64,000 nucleotides of DNA, taken from contig NC_066520.1 in the NCBI RefSeq assembly GCF_024679095.1, positions 11,094,709 through 11,158,708 on the forward strand. Reading direction: 5' to 3'. The stretch comes from Eriocheir sinensis (Eukaryota > Arthropoda > Malacostraca > Decapoda > Varunidae). Numbering within the stretch: position 1 is the first letter of the stretch; every line of letters begins with the position of its first letter. Under the pieces are notes generated by a model. That model made no database searches and was not told the DNA's origin. It saw only the letters and a program-made list of their open reading frames with translations. Below, in pieces: positions 11,328 through 23,499 of this stretch. Position numbers and translations under genes: made by a program.

Positions 11328-11544
11328 GTTGGATCAATACTGATTTTTTATAAGTCAAATACAAATAATTTTGTTCGGGATTCCAAAAATACAAATACAA
11401 ATACAAATACTTCTATTCCGTAATCTAAAAAAAAAAAAAAATACAAATACTCCTATTCCAGATTTCAAAGATACAAATAAAAATACTCCTGAAATTATAC
11501 AAAAAATATAAAGATACTTTTTTCACAAGTTTACACTTCACATC

Positions 11545-11662
11545 ATAATTGCATTTTATCATCATTAATGCCTGGAAGGTTTCCGGGCCGAGTTTTGCTC
11601 GCTCAGGAGTGTAAAAATTGCCGGCCTTACTAAACACCCTCTCAGATGGTGCCGGTAACTAA
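11545..11662 (-). pseudogene. hAT transposase C-terminal dimerisation domain (fragment)
   Basis: Read on the - strand: PAPSERVFSKAGNFYTPERA, then a stretch ending TFQALMMIKCN. This is the hAT C-terminal dimerisation motif (S-E-R-x-F-S-x-A-G through A-L-x-x-I-K-x-N). It fits directly after the end of the 16110-16626 fragment with a one-base frame difference, so both probably come from the same copy. Confidence 0.8.
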
Positions 11663-11663
11663 C

Positions 11664-11735
11664 AGGTTCTTGCCTACCACAAGCTCAAAGGGTCAACGGT
11701 GCGGAGATGAGTACCTACCGCAGCCACACACAGCT
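11664..11735 (+). mobile_element. SINE 3' end fragment
   Basis: CCACAAGCTCAAAGGGTCAA followed by GGAGATGAGTACCTACCGCAG matches the 3' end of the SINE at 31445-31505. It sits at the left edge of the material that splits the hAT transposase. Confidence 0.55.
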
Positions 11736-11737
11736 AT

Positions 11738-11885
11738 TTTTTTTTACAGCAAAGGAGACAGCACAAGGGCACACAGAAAGGAAACAACAATAAAAAAAAG
11801 CCCGCTACTCGCTCCTCCTGTAAAGAATCCGAAGAGGTGGCCGAAAGAGCAGTCAACTATACGTGAGAAGACAGCGTAAGAAGAA
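11738..11885 (-). mobile_element. LINE A 3'-terminal fragment
   Basis: The T-run then ACAGCAAAGGAGACAGCACA, followed by AGCCCGCTACTCGCTCCTCC and GAGGTGGCCGAAAG, aligns with the 3' end of the LINE A copy at 17357-17480. Same orientation, 5'-truncated to about 150 bp. Confidence 0.7.
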
Positions 11886-11945
11886 TAGCGTATGCACCCG
11901 CCTTTAACTTTACCTTCAGTTTTCTTCCTTTGGTGTCATGGCTAA

Positions 11946-12160
11946 GTGCAATGGTTAACACACATATACTCTCTCTCTCTCACTCTCTCTCTCTCTCTCT
12001 CCGCCAAGGTCTTGCAGCGCTTGGTCGTCAGTTATTCTCTGTTTTGGTTCTTTTTTTTTATTTTATGTTTTCTTCAACGTCTGCGTAGTCATCGAAATGG
12101 CCGCCTCTGTGTTAAGGCTGAATTTGACTGAAAAAAAAAAAAGGTTCAGGTTTTTTTCAA

Positions 12161-12208
<48 letters not shown>

Positions 12209-12252
12209 AATCAGGACTGAAACGCGTATTCCCACTCTTTCCTCACCCCTGC

Positions 12253-12298
<46 letters not shown>

Positions 12299-12300
12299 AG
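11946..12300. repeat. microsatellite cluster (CT)n, (CA)n, (CT)n
   Basis: (CT)n at 11970-12001, (CA)n at 12163-12206 and (CT)n at 12256-12294 in pyrimidine-rich DNA. No gene was seen. Confidence 0.9.
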
Positions 12301-13350
12301 TACGTAACAATAGAGAGCGGAGAATGAGTTTTAAACGCTCGACGAAGTTTAAGAAATGTGCCGTAAGGTTGTGACGGAAACTGAAGTGCTAAAAGGTGCC
12401 GCCTCGCTAGCTGCTGCGTACTACTTGCTGCTATACTGTATTCATCATTATTGAGCACCGTGAATGGGGTATACCCGGAAGAGTACAAATATCAGTAGTT
12501 ATACAAAGTCTCTTACTCTGCCACATTCAAGACACAGATAATCAAAAGGATAAAGATTGGGGAGCAGCGACGTAGCGATCTTTTTTTTCTGTATCCTCTT
12601 ATTTTGGCCCTTGAGCTTTCTGTCTTCTGTGTTGAAAAAAAGAAAGAAAGAAAGAAAGAAAAGAAAACTGCCAAGTCTTTACCTCATCGATTTCCATTTT
12701 TTTTTAACAAACTCTTTATCATTGTTAGCTACCATTTATTATTTTATTTTTTTTACTTGACGCTTTTCTTCGTTTTATTTTTTGGCTGCAGAGGGGAAGG
12801 GGGGGGAACCATTATAATCCAAATTCTTCCCATTACTCTGTCCTACCTCCCCCTCCCTCCCTCCCTCTTCTTGCCTACCTGCCCCCGTCCTTCCCTTCCA
12901 GCTCAAGGTCGGACCGGAACTAAGGACTACACAATGAAAAAAAAAAAAAAAAAAAATGTGGCAGGAAAACGTGTAGGTAGAACTGACCATGACTGATGAC
13001 GGACTAGATAAGTAAACAAATAAATAAGATGAACAAATAAGATAAACAAATAAACAAATAAAAGATATAGAGATAGAACTTATTTTTATTTACGCGGATT
13101 TTTAAATTTTTTTTTTATTTATCTACTTTTGCCCTTGAGCTGCTTCCTTAACTGCAAAAAGAAAAAATAAAGATGGATAGATAAACAGTGATAGATAGCC
13201 ATGCAGATAAATAGATAAAGAGTCAGACAAATACATGTTCGATCGTTAGATGATTTGATAGTTAGTTAGTTAATAGGTAGTCCAATAGTACCCTTGTATA
13301 GTACCCTTAGTTAGATAGGTAGTTAGATAGGTAGTTTAATAGTTAGACAG
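12301..13350. other. low-complexity non-coding stretch
   Basis: T-runs, A-runs and GATA/GTTA-type short repeats. GCCCTTGAGCT motifs followed by A-rich tails at about 12606 and 13131 resemble the LINE A 3' end (GCCCTTGGCTGCC then A-tail) and may be very short copies. No gene was recognised. Confidence 0.4.
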
Positions 13351-13499
13351 TTTGAATAAGTTAGTTAGTTCGTTAATTTTACTGTATTCTGTATTTGTTT
13401 ATTTATTTATTTGGATTATTTTTTTGTTTTTGTTTTGGTGTTTTTCTTTTTCTTTTTGTTTCTTTTTCCTTTTCTTTTCTTTATCTTTTTCTTTGTTTT

Positions 13500-14060
13500 C
13501 TTGCTGTTGTTTTTCTTTTTTGATGTTCTTTTATTTCATATCATCCTCTTGTTGATGTTCGTTGGTCTGGGTGAGCCGCTTTCCTCCCAGAAGAGACCCA
13601 CCCATAATTTTGGTGATGTTAGAAATGAAAGGTGATGATGTTTCTTATATTTTTCTTCTCTTGATGTTTTTCTTCTTGTTTTCTTTTCCGATGTTTTTTT
13701 TCTGTTCCTTTTCTTCTTATTTCTTTTCTTCGTGTTTTTAATGTTCTTTATTTCATATCATCCTCTTGTTGATGTTCTTGGTCTGATGAGCCTCTTTCTC
13801 CCAGAAAAGACCCACCCATAATTTTGGTGATGTTAGTTTAAATGAATGGTGGATGATGTTTCTTTGTATGTTACTTTTCTTGACGTTGTTCTGTTATTGT
13901 TGTTACTTTTCTTTTGCGATGTTTTTCTTTTTCCCATTTTTTGGTGTTCCTTTCTATATCATCCCTTTATGTTCTTTGGTCTGATGGTTTCTTTCTCCCC
14001 AGAAAAGACTCACCCATAATTTTGGTGATGTTAGGGCCTGAAGGTGATGATCTGTGTTTT
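13500..14060. repeat. about 200-bp tandem repeat, three copies
   Basis: The block CCCATAATTTTGGTGATGTT recurs at 13601, 13815 and 14013, each time preceded by GTTCTTTGGTCTGATG-like and CCCAGAAAAGACYCA sequence. Periods are 214 and 198 bp. The spacers are T-rich. Confidence 0.85.
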
Positions 14061-14149
14061 TTCTTTTCTTTTCTTGATTTTTTGTTACTATATTTTCCTT
14101 TTTCTGGTGTTCCTTTTTATTTTCCTTTTCTTTGGTGTTCCCATCACGT

Positions 14150-15305
14150 GGATTGTCTACGACATCTAACGAGCACCACAAGCCCCGGTTTATTGTTCGG
14201 AGTTTGCTCTCATAGGCAGACTGCCTTCCACGGCTGACGAGCTCCACCTGCCCGGGTTTATTGTTCGGAGTTTGCTCTCCTAGGCAGACTGCCTGCCACG
14301 GCTGACGAGCTCCACCTGCCCGGGTTTATTGTTCGGAGTTTACTCTCCTAGGCAGACTGCCTACCACGGCTGACGAGCTCCACCTGCCCGGGTTTTATGT
14401 ATGGAGTTTGCTCTCCTAGGTGTATTACCATGACGGCTCACGAGCCCAACCTGCCCGGGTTTTATGATCGGAGTTTGCTCTAGGTGTATTACCTATGACG
14501 GCTCACGAGCCCAACCTGCCCGGGTTTTATGATCGGAGTTTGCTCTCCCAGGTGTATTACCCATGACGGCTCACGAGCCCAACCTGCCCGGGTTTATTGT
14601 TCGAGTTTGCTCCCAGGTGTATTACCATGACGGCTCACGAGCCCAACCTGCCCGGGTTTATTGTTCGGAGTTTGCTCCTAGGTGTATTACCTATGACGGC
14701 TCGCGAGCCCAACCTGCCCGGGTTTATTGTTCGGAGTTTGCTCTCCTAGGTGAATTGCCTACCACAGCTAACGAACCACACCTGCCCGGGTTTGTAATCG
14801 GAGTTTGCTCTCCCAGGTGAACTGCTGCTAACGACCTCCACCTGCCCGGGTTTTTAATCGGAGTTTGCTCTCCCAGATGAATTGCTTTCGCTAACGACCC
14901 ACCTGCCCGGGTTTGTAATCGGAGTTTGCTCTCCAGGTGAACTGCTCACGCTAACGACCTCCACCTGCCCGGTTTTGTAATCGGAGCTTGCTCTCCAGAT
15001 GAACTGCTTTCGCTAACGACCCACCTGCCCGGGTTTATTGTTCGGAGTTTGCTCTCCCAGGTGTATTACCCATGACGGCTCACGAGCCCAACCTGCCCGG
15101 GTTTATTGTTCGAGTTTGCTCTCCCAGGTGAAGTGCCTACCACGGCTAACGAACCTCACCTGCCCGGGTTTATTGTTCGGAGTTTGCTCTCCAGGTGAAT
15201 TGCCTACCACGGCTAACGAACCTCACCTGCCCGGGTTTGTTGTTCGGAGTTTGCTCTCCTAGGCAGATTGCCTACCACGGCTGACGAGCCCCACCTGCCC
15301 GGCGT
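14150..15305. repeat. 61-68 bp GC-rich satellite, about 18 copies
   Basis: Each unit carries CCTGCCCGGGTTTATTGTTC, GGAGTTTGCTCTCC, AGGTGNATTRCC and GACGGCTCACGAGCC. CCCGGG starts at 14251, 14319, 14387, 14454 and 14519, giving periods of 68, 68, 67 and 65. Later units shorten to about 61. Two main unit types (GGCAGACTGCC and GGTGTATTACC) occur in blocks, as expected from local amplification. Confidence 0.9.
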
Positions 15306-15640
15306 TGTAGCCGAAAGATTTCCGGCACCTCCGTCGGGGTCCCGATGGACGCCGAGGCGTCCTGCCGGGAGCCCTCCAGTCCTGCCATGCTCGCCAGGGA
15401 GACCTTGGGCTCACTGGCGCTCCACCGCCCCGCCGATTCGAATAGGGCGGATGCAAGAACTCGCTTCTTAAAACTACCAGACTGGATTATAAAATTAATC
15501 ATAAATGCCATGAAGACGCCGGTCACCGCGTTTATCGGTTCTTGGATGAAGGACCGATGGGCCTCGGGGACGCGCACAAGCATCATAAGGAATCCTCGCC
15601 GCGGCTTCCGGCGCAGCATCCTTTTCCCTTTTCTTTCTTA
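15306..15640 (-). other. GC-rich segment with an unrecognised open frame
   Basis: After the last satellite unit the + strand turns into a GC-rich stretch of normal complexity. On the - strand an open frame (15272-15619) reads through residues such as VRVPEAHRSFIQEPINAVTG and FMAFMINFIIQSGSFKKRV. The composition is protein-like and no family was recognised. It could be captured host or transposon coding sequence. The frame runs into satellite, so it is not an intact gene. Confidence 0.3.
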
Positions 15641-16109
15641 CTTCCAATTTTTCTTTTTAATTATATTTTCTTTCTCTGACTGACTGATTGATTGATTTTA
15701 CATAGTAAGAAATGGTTCACCAATTAACGTCTTTCAGGTACATTGCATTGACACACCTGCTGAGGGAGAACACCAGTGAGCGTGTTGACTCACGAGGACG
15801 GCCCACTAAAGTTTCCTAACATTTGTATTGGGCTGCCACTTCTCTTTAGTCGTCTGTTCCTCTATTTTTCTCTTCTTTATTTAATTCTATTTTTCCCTTT
15901 CTTTTCATCCTGCTCTCTATACATATATTTCTTTCAAACTTCTTCATCAGCCCCTTCCTTCCATTCTCCCTCCCCTTCATCTCCCTCCATCCCTTTCATC
16001 CCCCTCGCCTCCCGCCCTTTGCTCTTTTTCTGTTATCATCACGACAGCTGTTTAATTTCTCTGCGGGGACTTTTCTTTTTATGTTCGTGGATGTGACGTG
16101 CTTCCCGGG

Positions 16110-16626
16110 GCGTCCATGTTGTTGCACAGCACCCTAGAATATTCTTGGCAAAGTGCTTCAAATTTTTAAAGCTTTTTGCATCACGCCAGTACCTCAGTGG
16201 ATTGACATCAAAAGGCAAAACACCTTCTAGGTACGTTTCAAGTTCTGCCTTCACCACTGTAGTGTCATTTGTTGATGCACTTGCCATCATTTGCCCAGCT
16301 GGAGGCATGTAGGCAAAAAGACGAGGTCGTGTTGCACTCATGCCAGCCGAAAAGACGAAAGGCTCACTCTCTTGAAATGTTTTCTTCTTCAAAGTCGACT
16401 GAGTTGACTCGGAAATAATTAGGTACACAATCTTGGAAACTTTTTCCTTTTGCATTTTCTTACATGGCATCCATGCCAGCTTAAACCTGGGGCCCATGAC
16501 AGCTGCGGCAATGACATCAGTCCGCTCAAGAAATGGATGCAACCTTTTTTTGATAGGTGATCGTAGTGCATTTGCCAAGTTAAAGCAGTAGATCGGTTTA
16601 CTGTCTCTCTCGTCGTCTTCACTCAC
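16110..16626 (-). pseudogene. hAT transposase, pre-C-terminal part (fragment)
   Basis: An open frame starting MSEDDERDSKP contains VIAAAVMGPRFKLAWM (the hAT A-x-x-L-D-P-R-F-K block) and ends LKHFAKNILGCCAT. That is where hAT proteins continue P-A-T-S-x-P-S-E-R-x-F-S, and that continuation is found 4.4 kb away at 11545-11662. The remaining residues of the open frame here are read-through. Confidence 0.75.
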
Positions 16627-17137
16627 ATCTCATCCCCTATGCCTCCCATTTCCGTGACGTCACACATTTTTGCGGGCGGATCCTCCTTCCGAGCCACCCA
16701 TCCCTCAGTAACTCCCTAAATCCTCTCCTACTCCTCCTCCATGTGACCTGAGGTTAATTTCCTCCTTACTCCCCACCCTTAATTTTTTTCCCCCTCCGCC
16801 TTCAACCTTAATGTTCTCCTTACTCCGCTTTCCCCGTGATCTGACGTTAATCCTTTCCTCCTTCGCCTTCAACCTTCATCTGTTTCCTCCTCCGCCTTAA
16901 CGCGGCTTAACATTATTTCTTTTTCTATTTTCTTAACAGTATTTATCCTCCTCAAATGGTTTTGACTCGAAATACAAATACAAATACAAAATACTTTTTC
17001 TCTGGGTGCCAAAATACAAATTCAAATACAAAATACTTTTTTCTCTGGATGTCAAAATACAAATACAAATACAAATACAAATACATTAAAACTGTATTTA
17101 AAACAATTCAAATACAAATACAATTGTATTTGATCCA

Positions 17138-17263
<126 letters not shown>

Positions 17264-17322
17264 GACATACTACACTGGGAAGGGAAAAAGAAAAGAGAAA
17301 TATAGTAAGTACTGTTGTATAT

Positions 17323-17356
17323 TACATCTTCAGACTAAATTTAGTCTGAAGATGTA
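17323..17356. repeat. perfect 34-bp palindrome at a LINE 3' junction
   Basis: TACATCTTCAGACTAAA is followed at once by its exact reverse complement. The LINE A tail begins at the next base. Confidence 0.95.
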
Positions 17357-20300
17357 TTTTTTTTACAACAAAGGAGGCAGCCAAGGGCACAAAAAAGAAA
17401 ACAATAATAAATAAAAAGCCTGCTACTGCTGCTCCTGAAAAAGAAACAAAAGAGGTGGCTGAAAGTAAGATCAAATACGGGAGGAGAGGTGTCTGATACC
17501 CTCCTCTTGAAAGAGTTCAAGTCGTGGACAAGAGGAAATACAGATGAAGGAAGATTGTTCCAGAGTTTACTAGCGTGTGGGATAAAAGAGTGAAGATGCT
17601 GGTTAACTCTTGCAAAAGGGTTAGGACTGTATAGGGATGAGCATGAGTAGAAAGTCGAGTGCAGCAGGGCTGCGGGAGGGGGGAAGGCATGCAGTTAGCA
17701 AGTTCAGAAGAGCAGTCAGCGTGGAAATATCAATAGAAGATAGAGAGGCAACATTGCGGCGGAATTTAAGAGGTAGAAGACTATCAGTATGAGGAGGAGA
17801 GCTGATGAGACGAAGAGCCTTAGCCCACTCTGTCCAGAAGAGCTAGTGGAGCCCCCCACACATGAGATGCATACTCCATACGAGGGCGACAAGGCCCTGT
17901 ATATGGACAGCAACGTTGCAGGGAGAAGAACTGGCGGAGACGGTACAGAACGCCCAGCCTCGAGGAAGCTGATTTAGTAAGAGATGAGATATGAAGTTTC
18001 CAGTTGAGATTTTGAGTTAAGGATAGACTGAGGATGTTTAGTGTTGAGGAAGGTGATAGCTGGGTGTTGTCAAAGAATAGGGGATAGTTGTTTGGAAGAT
18101 TGTGTCGAGTGGATAGGTGGAGAAACTGTGTTTTTGAGGTGTTGAAGGACACCAGGTTCTTCTTGCCCCAATCGGAAATAATAGTAAGGTCTGAGGCTAA
18201 GCGTTCTGCAGCCTCCAGCCTTGAGTCGTTAAGTTCCTGTAGGGTGGGTCTTCTATTAAAAGAAGTTGAGTAATGCAGAGTGGAATCATCGGCGTAGGAA
18301 TGGATAGGACAGTTCGTTTTGGAAAGAAGATCATCAATGAACAACAGAAAAGAGGGAGATAGGATAGAACTCTGTGGGACACCACTGTTAATAGATTTAG
18401 GGAAGAACAGTGACTGTCTACCATGGCAGAAATAGAAAGGCAGAAAGGAAACTGGAGATAAAGGTACAGAGAGAAGGATAGAAACCGTAGGAGGGTAGTT
18501 TGAAAGAAGATTTGTGCCAGACCCTATCAAAAGCTTTGATATGTCCAGCGCAATAGCAAAAGTTTCACCGAAACGGCTAAGAGAGGATGACCAAGAGTCA
18601 GTTAAGAAGGCTAGAGATCACTGGTAGAACGCCCTTGCGGAACCCATACTGGCGATCAGATAGAAGGTCAGAAGTGAAAGGTGCTGATTGATTCAAAAGC
18701 TTTAGATAGACAAGAAAGTAAAGCTATAGGACGGTAGTTTGAGGGATTGGAGCGGTCACCCTTCTTAGGCACAGGCTGTATGAAGGCATACTACCCGCAA
18801 GAAGGAAAGGTAGATGTTGACAGGCAGAGGCGAAAGAGTTTGACCAGGCAGGGTGACAGCACGGAGGCACAGTTTTTAAGGACAATAGGAGGCACTCCAT
18901 CAGGTCCATAAGCCTTCTGAGGATTGAGGCCAGAGAGGCATAGAAAACATCATTTTGAAGAATCTTTATAACAGGCACAAAGGAGTCAGAGGGGGGATGA
19001 GTAGGAGGAATATGCCCAGAATCGTCCAGAGTGGAGTTTTAGAAAAAGTTTGAGAGAAGAGTTCAGCCTTAGAGATAGATGAGACGGCAGTGTTGCTGTC
19101 AGGACTGAGGAGTGGAGGGAAAGATGATGAAGTGAAGTAGGAGATGTTTTTGGCTAGATGCCAGAAGTCACGGGAAGAGTTAGAGAAAGCAAGGTTTTGG
19201 CATTTTCTATTAATGAAAGAATTTTTGGTTAGTCGGAGAATAGATTTGGCACGATTTCGGGCAGAAATGTAAAGTTCATAATTAGCATTAGTTTGAAGGC
19301 TCTGGTACCTTTGTGAGCTACCTTCTATCATTGACAGCACGAGAACAAGCGTGATTAAACCAAGGCTTTTTAGCGTGAGGAGAGAGAAAGAACGAGGAAT
19401 GTATGCCTCCATTATAGAGACAATCACCTCTGTGATGCGCTGAGCACACAGAGAGGTCTCTATCCTGGAAGCAGTAATCATTCCACGGGAAATCGGAAAG
19501 TACATCATCAGGTCGTCCCACCGAGCTGAAGCAAATGCCAGAAGCATCGCCTCTTCGGTGGGTCCAGAGGGTGTACAGGAGCGATAGGACAGGATGCAGA
19601 AATAAGATTGTGATCGGAGGAGCCCAACGGAGAGAACAGTTTGACAGAATAAGCAGAAGGGTTTGAGGTAAGGAAGAGGTCTAGAATGTTGGGTCTCCAA
19701 GACGGTCGGGAATACGTGTAGGGTGCTGACCAACTGCTCTAGGTCGTTGAGGATAGCAAAGTTGCAGGCTTGTTCACCAGGATGGTCAGTGAAAGAGGAT
19801 GAAAGCCAAAGCTGGTAGGAATATTGAAATCTCCTAGGATGGAGATTTCAGCGAAGGGAGAGGGTCAAGATGTGCTCCACTTTAGAATTCAAATAGTCAA
19901 AGAATTTTTACATAGTTGGTAGAGTTAGGTGAGATAAACAGCACAGATGTATTTAGTAATAGAGTGACAATGAAGTCTTAGCCAGATGGTGGAAAATTCA
20001 GAAGAGTCAAGGTCAGGCACGAGAGTTAGTGATGTCGTTGCGCACGTAGGCGCAACATCCAGCTTTGGATTGAAATTTAGGATAGAGATAGTAGGAGGAA
20101 CAGAGAGATTGCTGTCAGTAGCCCTCAGAAACCTGTGTTTCGGTAAGGAAGAGAAGGTGAGGTTTAGGAGGAGGAGATGATGTTCCAGAGAATGAAAATC
20201 AGAGCGAAGACCATGAATGTTGCAGAAATTGAGAAGAAAGAGGTTCGAGGAGTTATCAAGACACCTCTCGGGTCGGCAGCCAGAAGGAGAGTCCTCCTGG

Positions 20301-21075
20301 GGAATTTAGGTCCCCCCCCCAGGCGGGGACCTGAGGCTTGGTGTATGTGCGCCATTTTGAAATTTTAATTTTGGGAAAAGGTGTATATGTTGTGTGAATG
20401 TAGTGTGGTGTGGATAAAGAGAGGATCTGCCTTAGAGAGCATGCTGAACTACTCTCCGGTGTTGGTGAGACAATAGGGAAAATTAGATGGTGGAAAATTC
20501 AGAAGAGTCAACGTCGGGCACGAGAGCAGTGATGTCGTTGCGCACGTAGGCGCAACATCCAGCTTTGGATTGAAATTTAGAATAGAGATAGTAGGAGGAA
20601 ACAGAGTAGAGATTGCTGTCAGTAGCCTCAGAAACCTGTGTTTCTGTAAGGAAGAGAAGGTGAGGTTTAGAGGAGGAGAGATGATGTTCCACAGACTGAA
20701 AATTAGAGCGAAGACCGCGAATGTTGCAGAAATTGAGAAGAATAAGGTCTGAGTAGTTTTTAAGACACCTCTGGTCGGCAGCCAGAAGGGGAGTCCTCCC
20801 TGGGGAATTTGTGGTCCCCTCCAGGCGGGGACCTGAGACTTGGTGTATGCCATTTGTAATTTTATTTTGGGAAAAGGTATATATATGTATATATATATAT
20901 ATATATATATAGAGAGATCTGTCTATAGAGATATATATAGGGAACGGGTTAGTGGAGGACATGGAATGGGTCTAGGAGGGCTTTCTCCCTTCCTCACCTC
21001 CCATATATTTCTCCTCACTGGAGTGGCTTGTTCGGTAGGGTGTCTTCCTACCTTACTCCGGTGTTCTTGAGACAA
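17357..21075 (-). mobile_element. LINE A (endonuclease-RT retrotransposon), long degraded copy
   Basis: On the - strand the element starts near 21075 with a 5' UTR, then an AP-endonuclease start (N-F-C-N-I-x-[14 protein letters not shown]), then the linker, then the RT. RT signs are P-D-G-V-P near 18900, YADDSTLHYS at about 18290, and SRLGVLYRLRQFF, then MEYASHVWGA, near the C terminus. It ends at an A-tail (T-run at 17357). Frameshifts and stops break it throughout. It is related to the + strand copy at 27085. The clade is CR1/jockey-like and not resolved. Confidence 0.85.
20440..20880 (-). repeat. duplicated LINE A 5' segment
   Basis: The 5' UTR and endonuclease start are present twice in tandem: 19985-20395 and 20478-20880 are near-identical, offset by about 490 bp. 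This copy stops after the residues E-F-S-T-I. It could be a tandem duplication or a second insertion into the first. Confidence 0.75.
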
Positions 21076-21371
<296 letters not shown>

Positions 21372-21820
21372 AAGCTATATATATATTTATATTTTTCTCT
21401 TTCACCCATTCCTCTTCCTCCTTTCATCTCCTCTCTCTTCATCCTCGCTCCTACCTGTTCATCCTCGTCTTTCTCATTCCTCCTTGCTAATCCCTGGTCA
21501 GACACAAGTGTTGACTCGCGGTTTACTGCCGGTCTACCGCCGGTCTGGCGCCGGTCTGCCGTGGGTGTCGGCGGTTGACTGCCGGTCGACCGGCGACATT
21601 TTTCGACACCGCTGGTCAACCGGGCGCATCGCCGATATCTTTGAAAATTTTAAAGTTGACTGGCGGTGGTCGACTGCGTCTACGGTCCTCAGGGTCGACT
21701 GGCGGTAGACCGGCGGTCTGTTGCCGACAACTCTCGATCTTACAGCCGGTCGACCGGCGACCGGCTTATCGGAGTCATCGGGGACGGTCGCGACCAGGAC
21801 CGGGAATGTGAGAGCCTTAA

Positions 21821-23480
<1,660 letters not shown>

Positions 23481-23499
23481 TGCTGCCCCTTCAGTGGTT

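Noticed and set aside
14150..15305. A CRISPR array
   Set aside because: Repeats are directly adjacent with no unique spacers, the units diverge, and the genome is eukaryotic.
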